Notes under the pieces: generated by a model
What the model was told of the DNA's origin: nothing
Seen by the model: only the letters and a program-made list of their open reading frames with translations
Databases searched by the model: none
Assembly: GCF_020921035.1 (NCBI RefSeq)
Contig: NC_063153.1
Span: forward strand, 17,422,001 to 17,486,000
Length of the DNA stretch: 64,000 nt
Reading direction: 5' to 3'
DNA from: Rhodamnia argentea
Lineage: Eukaryota; Streptophyta; Magnoliopsida; Myrtales; Myrtaceae
Shown: positions 24,108 to 34,443 of the stretch, in pieces
Position numbering within the stretch: the stretch's first letter is position 1
Layout of the letters: each line of letters begins with the position of its first letter
Program-made: the position numbers and the translations under genes

Positions 24108-25150
24108 TCACGGAAAAACACTCACTCGATCCAGAAGGTCACAATCCATCCTTTGAATGAAGAGCTTTCTTGGCAGAATGTCATACCCGATATTATGGCA
24201 CTGATGTGCGATCACTCCAATTAGGGACAAACCCTGAAGTTTGACGTCCGATTGAACCACTGGCATGCCAAGCATGTTTGGCTTTACTTGGAAAAACATG
24301 TTGTCTATGCCGAGGACTAGTTCAGCCCCGCTTTCGAAATGGAACGTCACGACCGGAAACTGTTGTAGATCCTTCGGCATCGATCGTCCCCACATAGCAT
24401 AAGAACTCCAGATTGTGCCCGTATTTCGCCCGACGTAGGGGTGGGTCAAGCAACCTTCGAACTTCATTCTCTAGTGGACATGCCCATCTCCCTTAAGCCA
24501 CATCAGTCCCGATCCTGAGTCTTAAGGCAACTCCGCCATGTCCGGAAGGCGCTCTTTTGAATTCTCCAGGATCGATCTTTAGCCTTGTCTCGCCGATGCT
24601 TATGCCTTGGATGTTCACGTAATATGACCCCCATACATGTCGAGGGTTGTGGAATGGCCTTCGAGCACTGAATCATCCTCGACGATGAGTTGATTATACT
24701 GATACTGCGGGTCATGAATGTCGCCTATGCAAATGGAAAAACGAACCTACCTGTTGAACAAGAGATGCGTAATAATGGTAACTTAACCCTAATATGCCCG
24801 TTACTTGCCCATTGATGTTGCCCTTATTCTCATGACCGCACCCAATCACTCTAATTGATATTACCATTGTTTCCTCATCAGATGTCTCGAAAGTCACGTT
24901 TTCATAATCAAGGTTACCACGTGTGCCGATTCTGTCAACATATGAAAAATGATAAGTACAATATTCCTTATCTCTATAACACCCGTTAGTAGAACGAGCA
25001 CATGTGGTGGAGTTGCAACATATATTGGAATACAACAAGGATTTGGCGGGATCGAAGAGAGGAATGGGTTGTTTGAAGTAGGAGATGCAGGGTTTGCACT
25101 GAAACCAGAAGAGGTTGCTTCCGGTGTCGATAAGTAAGAGCTATGGTACC
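24108..25150 (-). pseudogene. Aspartic protease (nepenthesin/CDR1-like) pseudogene 1
   Basis: Minus-strand fragments spell most of a plant A1 protease: the first active site LLIDTGSNLFWFQCKPC near 25090-25131, then cysteine-rich NICCNSTTCARSTNGC, a GCGHENKG segment, and far downstream the C-terminus with FPVVTFHFESGAELVLG, GLSLIGVIAHQ and YDILPRKLFIQRMDCDLL. The parts lie in different frames (breaks around 24711 and 24480-24530), so the frame is shifted. A TAG stands where family members have a codon for Gln just before LLLIDTGS (about 25142). The N-terminal signal and propeptide are absent, homology ending where the foldback repeat begins. It cannot make an active enzyme. Confidence 0.85.
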
Positions 25151-26043
25151 ATGTTTATTTAAGTAACTTACGAACTTTTATTTGATTAAGTCATAAATTT
25201 TTTTTGTGTTACCCACTCTTATTTAAATTACATACTAATGCTTGTTTGCTGATTTTATTTCAATTTACTAACTTTTTCTTATACTTTGTTAAGTTCTATT
25301 TACATTGCCTACCAATTTTCGAAGTTTACCAACTTTATTTAGAAAACTACCAACCTCAATTAGAGTGATAGCCAACTAATTTTGCGTTGCAGCTCTTATT
25401 TGAGTTTGTTATAAAATGTTTAATTGTTTCTTTTTTATTGTTAATTTAACTTAAGCTTGACAAAATAAAAGTTTCTCTTATCTTTTAACAATTTTTAATT
25501 ACCTTTGTTACCAACAACTTAATTTACCAACTGAATATGAAGTTACCGACATTTATTTGTTTGACTTGTTAAATAATCTTCAATTAAGTTACCACTTGTT
25601 TGGGGTTACCAACGCTTTCTTTGGTTGGTTACTAACTTCTATTCTATGACATATTCTGTTAAGTGACCACTTTTTTAATTTGTCCTGCTTACCAACTTTT
25701 CAGTTTGCCAAATTTTTAAAGAAATTACCAAGCTTAAGTAGAGTGATTACCAACTTTTCTCTGATTAAGTTATACCAACTTTTTTTTTTTTTTGTCATAA
25801 TTACCAAAGTTTATTCGACTTTTTAAGATTACTAGCTCCTCATATTAGTGACTCAAAACTCATCCTATCTTTTACCCATGTCTTAAATTGACCCATTATT
25901 AACTGAAATTATGAACCCTATTGTGTGACTTATCAATCTTTCCCTAATTAAGTTACAAACTAGTTTTGGATTACCATCTTTGCTTTAATTTGCTAACCAA
26001 TGTTACAATGATATTCTTCATATATTACCAACTTTTCTATTAA

Positions 26044-26890
26044 GGGCCTACATGATAACCATTCTCATTCTCTCGATTCTCATTCGATGCGAAAAAACCG
26101 ATTCCGGTTCAAATGAATTTTTTAATTTCATTCTTGAATGAGTTTTAGAGAATCAGAACGTGTTTGATAACTGCACAAAATTTATGTTTCAAAAAAATGA
26201 TTCTTTCCCTATTTTTTTTCATTTAAGTCAAATAACTATGCGGTTAACTTATAAAATTTCATCCTAAATTAAAGACTAATTTTCAATGCACACTCAAATA
26301 ATTTAAAATACATTATTTTTTAGCATGTCATGAATGAAATACAAATTTTAATACATGATGTTTAAAGTTCTTTAAATGTTGCGTTTTCTAAATACATAGA
26401 AACATAGAAACATCTTGTGACGCACGGCTATCGGTATGCATGTTGGATGCCCTCATCCTCTGCAATATTCTTTGTAGGAGAGTGAAATCTATGAAATTTA
26501 GGCCCAACTTTATGAAAATAAGGTCAAACTAGCATAATCTAAGCTTTTTCTATTTTTTAGAATTTTCTAAATTTTTTGTTATTTTTTTTAAATTTTTATT
26601 TATTTATTTTTTATTTTTATTAGGTAGAGGGGAAAAAATGACGAGAAAATTACAAGGAAAAAGTGAGAGATGTGAGACTTCATTCTGTTTGCTATTTTCA
26701 AAAGTCATTCTTTTTTCCGAAGCAACTTTTTTTTGCTTCTGGATTTTACTCTAAAACCGATTCTGATTCTCAAAAATTGATTCTAAGAACGTAATCAGAA
26801 TCAGAATTATTTACGTTACCAAACATCATTCTCATTTTTTACTGTTCCGGGATGAGAATCGGAGAATGAGAATGGTTACCATGCAGGCCC
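26044..26890. mobile_element. PIF/Harbinger-type (Tourist-like) MITE, 847 bp
   Basis: Ends are GGGCCTACATGATAACCATT and its near-complement AATGGTTACCATGCAGGCCC, extended inward by matching ATTCTCATTCTC / GAGAATGAGAAT. It is flanked by TAA on both sides (26041-26043 and 26891-26893), the 3-bp duplication typical of PIF/Harbinger. The interior is AT-rich and non-coding. It is inserted within the left arm of the foldback array. Confidence 0.85.
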
Positions 26891-27468
26891 TAAGTAGCCA
26901 CTTTTATTTGTCTTGCTTACCAAACCTTTTGGACAATTTAGTTACCAGCTAATTTTGCATTACTTACTTTTATTTGTCAAGAAAAGACGATCATAAAAAG
27001 AAAAATAAACTTGGTAAATAACCCAAAATGAGAATTGGCAACCCAAATCTTAGTAACTTAAGTGGAGAAAATTTGGTGAGTTACTCTAATTAATTCTGGT
27101 AATTTGTAAAAGGAGCTGGTAAATTTCAGGTTGCCAAGAAAGAAAAATAAACGGGTGTACACGGCAAGAAAAATTAGCAGTAAAAAGTAAATAAATTAGA
27201 AAGAGTTGGTAACCGAATATTTGGTGCTAGTTAAATGGGAAAGATGGTGAATCGCGCTAATTAAGGTTGGTAATCTCTAAAAGAGTTGACGAATTTAAGA
27301 GGTTGATATATCGAAAGCAAAGAAAAGTTGATAATTCACTTGAAAGGTAGCATGTTTATAACAGATTAGTTATTGGTACGTAACTCAGACATCATTTAAT
27401 AATTCAATTTGACAAAAGTTGGTAAGTCAATTTTGTTTAGGTTTGAAATTGCACATAACAATTAGTAG

Positions 27469-28056
27469 GGGAAATTACCAAAAAAGTCCTAAACCTATTG
27501 CAATTGTGTCAATTTAGTCCTAAACTTTTTTTTTTTGTTGATTCAGTCCTAAACCATTTGCAATTGTGTCATTTCAGTCCATCCGGCGAATTTTGACCGG
27601 TCGGTGCTGACGTGGATGCCGGTTGGCCGGTGGGCGATCGATTTTTTTAATATTTTTTTGATTTTGATTTTTTCCTTTTTTTTTGCCCCCTCCCTTCCCC
27701 ACCTCCAACCGATCACCGAATCGCCTCGCTTGGCGACGGTGAGGTCGGCCCTCGCCATGGCTAGGCGAGGCTTGGCCTCTCCGGCCGCGCCTCTAGCCGA
27801 TCACCGGATTGTGGCGACCGGCTAGAGGTGGGAAGCAGAAAAAAAGAAGAAGAAAAAACACAAAATTATAAAAAAAAATCATAAAAAAATTCAAAAAAAT
27901 GTTAAAATATTTGGTTGTCGGCCAGCCAAAATTCGCCGGATGGACTGAAATGGCATAATTGCAAAAGATTTAGGACTGAATTGACGAAAAGAAAAAGTTT
28001 AGGATTGAAATGGCACAATTGCAATAGGTTTAAGACTTTTTTGGTAATTTTCTCGA
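27469..28056. mobile_element. Mutator-type MITE, 588 bp, long terminal inverted repeats
   Basis: The left arm opens GGGAAATTACCAAAAAAGTC and continues CTAAACCTATTGCAATTGTG; the right arm ends with the complement, GCAATAGGTTTAAGAC then TTTTTTGGTAATTTTCTCGA. Arms are about 150 bp. Subterminal DNA pairs GTCCATCCGGCGAATTTTG with CAAAATTCGCCGGATGGAC. Near-identical 9-bp flanks AATTAGTAG and AATTAGTAA indicate a Mutator-like insertion. The core is GC-rich, with small spurious open frames. Confidence 0.8.
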
Positions 28057-28186
28057 AATTAGTAAATTCTAAAAATAACATGTGCAAAGTCAATACAGAA
28101 ATTGATGATTTATAAACTATAAAAAATGGTTGGTGATTTCATAAAAGTATTGATGCCAACGAAATACTTGAGAAAAAGGTCGTTGG

Positions 28187-28476
28187 TTTTTTTTTCTTTT
28201 TTTCTTTTTTATGAACAATTTACCATGAAGGTGCCACATGCTTCATGCAATATTCGATTCGAGGTATAACTACTCTGCATCACCTGTAACTTGAAGGTGT
28301 GAGATAAGCGAGCTCATCATCACAATCTCATTAAAATGCTACAATGGGGACATTTTTACCTAGGGGGTATGCTGCAGGTAGACAACACATTAGGGATGGT
28401 CTAAAGGTTGGCTCCCTACGTGAATTAAACTCGTAACCTTGAAAAGATAGACGATCCCTTTATCACTAGACCAACA
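28187..28476 (-). mobile_element. tRNA-derived SINE-like element
   Basis: On the minus strand it starts near GTTGGTCTAGTGATAAAGG (A box TGGTCTAGTGAT, 28462-28473). A degenerate B box follows in GGTTACGAGTTTAATTC (about 28422-28438), spaced as in a tRNA. A 200-base body ends in an A-rich tail (T-rich 28187-28210 on the plus strand). The arrangement matches plant SINEs. The B box has lost the usual TTCGA core, so it is probably inactive. Confidence 0.55.
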
Positions 28477-28639
28477 ACTTTAACGTATTAATTGACTTCT
28501 TATTATTTGAACACAATTTATCCACAAAGGAAAAGAAACTTTTTCTTTCTCAAAAGATTTTCACTCAAGAAAATGCGGTCTAAATCGATAACGTATAGTA
28601 GGATATGTTTTACTCACATGTGATCATACGAGTGATTCA

Positions 28640-29280
28640 AGAATACCAGAGTCAATCCTTTGGAAGAAAATGTAGCCCTGTCTGATGACATACCCTATGT
28701 TATAGGACTATTGTGCCATTACTCCGATCATCGATATGCCATTGTGTTCGCGAGTTAACTGAAGGACGGACATGCACAGGGCGTTCTCTTTAAATGGGAA
28801 CAACATGATGTTGCTGGCTAAACCGAGTTGCGTGCTGCCAGAGAATTGCAAGGTGACGACCGGGTATCCTGTCAAATCTCTCTCCACGCTCCCTGCGTAG
28901 CACAAGAAGTGCGGATCACTCACCCTGTTCATAATTCCCGCCGTCAAACGCTCGACCTCGTCTCGCAACGGAACGTGCCCCTCTTCTTTCAGGTACGTGA
29001 AGGTGGTTCCCGCATCTATGATCACTCCTCCTTCACCGAAAGGCCCTCTATGGAATGCGCCGGGGTCAATCGGTAGCGTCTTCTCTCCGACACTTATATC
29101 TTGGATGTTCACGTGGTAGAGATTGTCAGGCAGCAGGGTCGTAGAATCGCCTTCCATGATCACGTCCCCCACGATGAGTTGATTGTATTGATACTGCGGG
29201 TCGGGCTTGTTGCCGATGCAGTAGGAAAATTTGGAGCCTCATTGTCTAACCAGCGTTGGGAACGTGCCATAACCTTTGTG
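28640..29280 (-). pseudogene. Aspartic protease (nepenthesin/CDR1-like) pseudogene 2
   Basis: A minus-strand fragment covering the middle to the C-terminus of a plant A1 protease closely related to pseudogene 1. In order it shows GYGTFPTLVRQ, a TGA, GSKFSYCIGNKPDPQYQYNQ, the second active-site region IIDAGTTFTYL, GYPVVTLQFSG and GISMIGVMAQ. A TAG follows where relatives continue QSYNIGYD, and then the remaining tail YNIGYVIRQGYIFFQRID. The active-site motif is DAG instead of DSG/DTG. The first active site and the N-terminus are missing. Two stops and the truncation make it a pseudogene. Confidence 0.85.
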
Positions 29281-30344
29281 GTACTTGGCAATCTTGTTTT
29301 TTACATACTTTTGTGATCTTGTTTTTTTGAATACTTTTCCATATTTACGTTTATCGTCATAAGCAATTTAAGTGCAAATTTCATGAAGCAGTATCACTGA
29401 GCTTATGTTCAATCCATCTTTACATGATCAGCACCACTATGGAGCAATCTAAGGGTTATTCAAACTTCTTTCATAAGCTAATTTAAGTGCAAATTGCCTA
29501 TTAAGCTTATATTCTTTCTTAAGGATCTTGCAAATGTCTTCAAGTTCCACGAAATAAATAGACTAATTATGGATTATATATGATCTATATTCATTTTATT
29601 AGTTATGCTATATAGATTGACTTTATAGTGATAAGATGTAATTATTTCATTTAATTGAAAAAATTAGAAAGAGAAATTGTTCCCAAGAATCAAAATTTTG
29701 TGCAATTACCAAACGCGTTCTAATTCTCTAAAACTCGTCCATGAAACAAAATAAAAAAATCAATTATGAATAGAATTGATTTTTTTGAATTAGATTCTTT
29801 GCTAAATACACCCTTAATAATTGAAATAGGATTGGGTTGTTCTTATTTTGATGGACATTCTTCGGTTCCATGTTATTTGTACTCTTGGATTCTTTGTTAT
29901 ACGTGCATTTCTTTTTTCTTGGGACGAGTTTTATTACATCTTATCGATCCTCTTGCTCATTTGTACATGTATCAAACGGGGGGGGTGGGTCGGATCGGGT
30001 TGGGTTTAGGTTCGGTTTCAACCTATTTTCATACAGTACAAACTTAACCACTCACACCGACCCATATTACTTAAATACTTATATGTTCAATCAAATCATG
30101 GAATATTTTTTTATAATTTATTAAGAAAAATGATATTGTTAAAACACCGTTATGCATTTGAAATTTTTTATTTTATTAATTTATTAAAAAAATATTATTT
30201 ATGATCTACTTTTAAAAAATAGTATTTATTTTTTAGAAAAGGATTTTTTTTATTTTTTATTTTTTATATTTTTTTCATTTTTCTCTGGCGGCGGTAGATG
30301 GCGATCTAGTGGCAGCGGTCGGGGGTGGTGGGTGGAAAAACAAT
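29281..30344. other. Intergenic AT-rich DNA
   Basis: No gene recognised. Open frames at 29766-30124 overlap a G-rich patch (GGGGGGGTGGGTCGGATCGGGTT, split by position around 29980-30005) that resembles hAT-MITE ends but lacks a partner. Confidence 0.4.
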
Positions 30345-30600
30345 TTTTGCATTTAATTTATTAAATGTGGTCCATTGACTTTTGATACATATTTCATTTA
30401 GTCCTTGGACTATATAAAAATGTACATTGTTATTCCTAAGGGATTAAATTAAACATGTATAAAAAATCAAGAGACCACATTTAATAAATTAAAAGTTCAT
30501 AGACGACATAGTATATAGGATTAAAACTTAGGAACGTTTAGAGATCACATTATACATTGAGTCAAAGTTTATAATCATGTATGTCCTTCAAGCTATTTTC
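30345..30600. mobile_element. Foldback MITE, same family as 41528-41864
   Basis: AATTTATTAAATGTGGTCC near 30355 is complemented by GACCACATTTAATAAATT near 30473. The right part shares the phrase ACATTATACATTGA with the element at 41528-41864. Short, non-coding; ends are not exactly defined. Confidence 0.5.
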
Positions 30601-30655
30601 TCCACATAGAAAAAAAACTAAATCTGTAAAATCATCGAAAATCTAGACAGCCAAA

Positions 30656-33637
30656 TAGAGGTGGCCACGGGCCGGTTTGGGCTCGAAATTGGACTAAGTC
30701 AAACCCGTAACTAGCCCGATGACCAAGCCCCGCCGATTCCAAACCGAAACCGACCCATGCCATAGGGGCTGGTTATGGGTCCCCATTTCATTGAACCAAC
30801 AAACTAGCCGGTACAATACAAAAATAAAATAAAATAAAAAAGGGGAAAGAGTCGTGTGACTGTTGCCTTGCAATGGTCATACTTCCCCCCCTTTTCTTTC
30901 TTATTTAATTTATAAATTCTATCTAATTATTATAAATACCCCTTTCTATCTTTCATTTTTTCTCACAATTTCTCTCAAATTTTCTCAATCCGCTCAATTT
31001 CTTTGAATTCTCTCAATCAACTCAATTCTCTCAATTTTTTGAATCCTCTTTCCGCTCAATTCTCTCAAAAAATGGCAAGTGAAAGCAGAACTAGTGACGC
31101 AGGAAAGAACAAGATGGGGAAATCCGATTATCCTCATGATCCTCATGATTTTGCAGATTGTGGATTCGATGTTGATGATATCAACATTATTCCCAATGTG
31201 AAGCACGTCCCAACGCAAAAAAGTCTTTATTCTCTTGCCGGTATGAAAGAAATGTCAACAACAAATGTACCGGAACCGGAGGTTACATCCGACATATAGG
31301 AGCACTTCACGAAGAATGAAAGATTTGATTTAGGCTGAAAAAAGTATGAGGTAACTTATAAACATTGTAGGGCAACATACAAATATATAGGTGGACAAGG
31401 CTATGGAACATTCAAACGGCATCTTAGGGCGAAACATCCAACCCAAGCGGGAATTGACACCAGGCAACAACAAATTTTCGGGTACGTCAATCCTAACACT
31501 GCTTGTTTATTTTGTTATAATGAAAAAACTTATAAAGAAGAATTAATTAGATGTATTGCCGTTGAACATTTATCATTTAATTTTGGTGAAAATTTTGGTT
31601 TTAATCATTTTATACAAACCGCATGTACTCCACAAGTAAAACCTATTTCGAGAAATACATTTAAACGCCAAGTTTTTTTATCTTTATAAAAGAGGAAAAA
31701 AAGATTTACAAAACCTTTTTATGAATTTTAATGGACGTGTGCATATAGGTAGCAACATTTAGAGTAATCATTGACAAACTCATTCTTATATATGGGTGTC
31801 ATATGCCATTAGATAGATGATGATTGAAACATTCAAAAAAGAGTTATTGCATTTAGAGTTTTTGATGATAGACATACGGCAAATAATATTTATAGAATAA
31901 TTATGCAAGTTTTAGAAGAATATTATTTGCTTAATAAAATTTTTCAGTTGGTTTTGATAATGCCGCGACAAATACCGCTTCAATTCCCGAGTTAGAAAAG
32001 ATTTGTAAATCCGTTTTTGGTGGACAATTTTTTCAGATTACATGTGCTTGTCATATTTTAAATTTATGTGTGCAAGATGGTTTAAAAAATTTTGATGTTT
32101 TTCTCAACCTAATAAAAATAACAGTTCAATTTTTATGGAAACATCTCCACATCATGAAAGAATGGGGCAAATTTTGTAAAATACATGGAAGAAAAGGAAA
32201 AAAATTTTCAAGAGATATTCCAACTCGTTGAAATTCTACGTACTAGTTATTTAATCAATTTTTGCATATAAAGATTTATTATGTGCATTTATTTTGGATA
32301 ATGTTCCTTAAATTAATTTATACTCACAAGAGTGAGATATTTGCAAAAAAAAAAAAAATAGATTTTTTAAAAGTTTTTAATTATGCAACTTATACTTTAT
32401 TCGGTATTTATTATCCTATTATGCATTTATTTTTAATATAGTGTATTAATATTGTTGGTATTTTTGAAGAACATGAAAAATATGATCAATTAGGTTAGAC
32501 TATTATAGCAATGCGAACAAAATAGCTACATTAATATACCGAAATTTCTCTTATTTATTTGGTTGCTTCTGTTTTCAATCCATGTATTCAATTAGATTGT
32601 TTAGGTGATTATTTGACTACGTATTATGAATGTTTACATTTGATTGAAATGGTAAATGTTAGAGCTATACAAACAGTGGTTAAAAACGCAATAATAAAAT
32701 TATATAATGAATTTTGTAGTAAATATAATCTAGGTGATAGTGGATCTTCCCAACCTAGTGACATACAAAGCGGGAACCTATTTAAAATCAGTAGAGGGCA
32801 CAAACTTCTGATGAATAGGCAAAAATAAAATAAAATAAAAGGGAGCAATAAGAAATATTTCTAAAATAGAGACCTATTTAACCGTTTCTTTTGAGTTTGG
32901 TGAATCTGAAGTGGCACGGATTTCACAATTTTAGATTGGTAAAAGAGGCATTCAACCAAATTTTCAATTTTTGCTCTCATCGCAAAACAGGTTTTAGCAA
33001 CCCCTTATTTATTTAGCGATGGATGCAACATTTTAGATGACCGACATTCAAGATTAGCTCTAGATTTGGTAGAGGCTCAAGCTTGTATCAATGATTGGAC
33101 AAAACTCAATATCGACAACAAGAGATAGATCGCAGCAATGAATCGAAATTCTTTTATGATGGAGATAACACCACCATAAGTATTGATATTGAAACGGATA
33201 GCGACAATTGACGATGATGATAAGTATGAGGTTATCAAAGCTAAAAAAACTACATAAACTTTGATTCTTTTGTCCTCAAGAAAATATGTAGATACTTAAT
33301 GATAATTTATTAAGTTCAAGCCCTTTCCTCTTCTTTTTTCCCCTCAAATTTGATTACAATTTACAATTTGATTATAATTTGTATTTGATATTTTATTATT
33401 TCATAATTTTATAATTCATAATTTTTTTATTTCCTAATTCATTATTTAAAAATTAAATTTAAAAATCATAATAGGAACCGAAATCGGTGGTTCTATTTTC
33501 GATTTTGAACCGGAACCGGGCTTTGTACCTTCCCGTAACCGCCCCTTAAGGTTCTGATTTCGGTTCCCCCATGGCCACGAATCGGAACTACCGGTTTGTG
33601 AACCGGAACCGGCCAGTTCCGCCTATGGCCATGACTA
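30656..33637 (+). mobile_element. hAT transposon, decayed (ricesleeper-like)
   Basis: The left end TAGAGGTGGCCACGGG and the complement of the right end (TAGTCATGGCCATAGG) form imperfect terminal inverted repeats. Just inside both ends lie GGGCCGGTT/CCGGAACCGG stretches typical of plant hAT ends. The possible 8-bp flanks (CAGCCAAA versus TCGCAAAA) match poorly. The interior carries a broken hAT transposase (next entry), so it is about 3 kb of an originally autonomous element. Confidence 0.75.
31072..33130 (+). pseudogene. hAT-family transposase remnant (BED zinc finger, ricesleeper type)
   Basis: Starts at ATG 31072 and reads 75 codons to a stop at 31299. Coding resemblance continues in broken frames: a BED-type finger (YKHCRATYKYIGGQGYGTF...HLRAKHP, about 31360-31435), the FDNAATNTASIPEL region (31950-32000), ACHILNLCVQDGL (about 32045-32085) and DIPTRWNST (about 32215). 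The C-terminal hAT dimerisation region near 32980-33125 shows ILDDRHSRLALDLVEAQACINDWTK. Many stops and frameshifts are visible, and the SES-type motif before ILDD is lost, so it is inactive. Confidence 0.85.
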
Positions 33638-34443
33638 TCGCAAAAAAATTGAAAAACGTTAATCACATTAAAATTGCGGAGACCTCAATGTGTGCATGGC
33701 AACACCTCTGCTTAAGAAATTAACTTCTAATCAGAACTTGATTTTTCTACTTCTACTTCTGAGTAGAAGTTGATTTTTGATTAGAGAAAAACGTTTGTGT
33801 TTGTTAACGGTTGAAAATTTCTACCTATGAAAAGTTATTAACACAAAATCTTTTACGAAAAATTATTTTCGATGGCTAAAAAATTTCTACTTCATTTTAA
33901 AAAATTTTAAATTTCTTTAAAAAATAATTAAAAAATATGATTTATTTTTTAAAAAATTATTATTTATTTTTTACTTTAGTGGCCGAAGACTATAACCCAA
34001 CGGCGGCGGTGGTAGCGGTGGCATGTAGTAGCGGGCAATCGGCTATTGGTGGTGGTAATCGACAAAGGTCGGTGGTGGGTGGCAATAGCGAAGGCATGAT
34101 TGTGAGAGGCGCATGAAAATGAAAAAAAGTCAAAGTGATAAAGATATTGATATTGAGAGATTTCTACTTCTGAAAGAAAAGTAACTATTTTTTTAACTTT
34201 TGAAATTGGCTCAAAAACAATTTCAAAAGTAGAAATTTACTTTAGAAATAAATATGATATTGCGGAATCAAATGGATTTTTGCTCCATAAATATTTCTTG
34301 AGCATAAATTCATTCTCAGGAGACCATTCGTGCCCTAGACGGCCCGTCGTTTCGTTCCTTTCTCCGTCGTCTGGCAATCCCTATGCTGGTGTTGAGTTCC
34401 ATTTCATCCTCTCCAGAGGACTGACAAGGCAAAGCAAAAGCAA
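33638..34443. other. Intergenic with palindromic repeat and CCCH gene promoter
   Basis: Contains inverted variants of CTACTTCTGAGTAGAAGTTG (about 33755-33775) and matching ATTTCTACTTCTGAAAG near 34160, suggesting a further old MITE. The last 130 bases are the leader of the gene starting at 34444. No other gene seen. Confidence 0.45.

Larger units (their letters stand above)
25150..28186. repeat. Degenerate foldback array of a TTACCAACTTT-type motif, with nested elements
   Basis: From 25150 to about 26990 (excluding the insertion at 26044-26890) the plus strand repeats variants of TTACCAACTTTTATTTG, often joined by short AT-rich links. From about 27000 to 27460 and again 28066-28180 the same motif appears in the opposite orientation, as AAATAAA...GTTGGTAA. 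The whole is therefore a large, much-diverged inverted structure centred near 26995. The units are irregular in length and no coding sequence is present. The element class is not identified. Confidence 0.6.

Noticed and set aside
28420..28480. Functional tRNA gene
   Set aside because: The B box is degenerate and the ends cannot form an acceptor stem; better explained as a SINE head.
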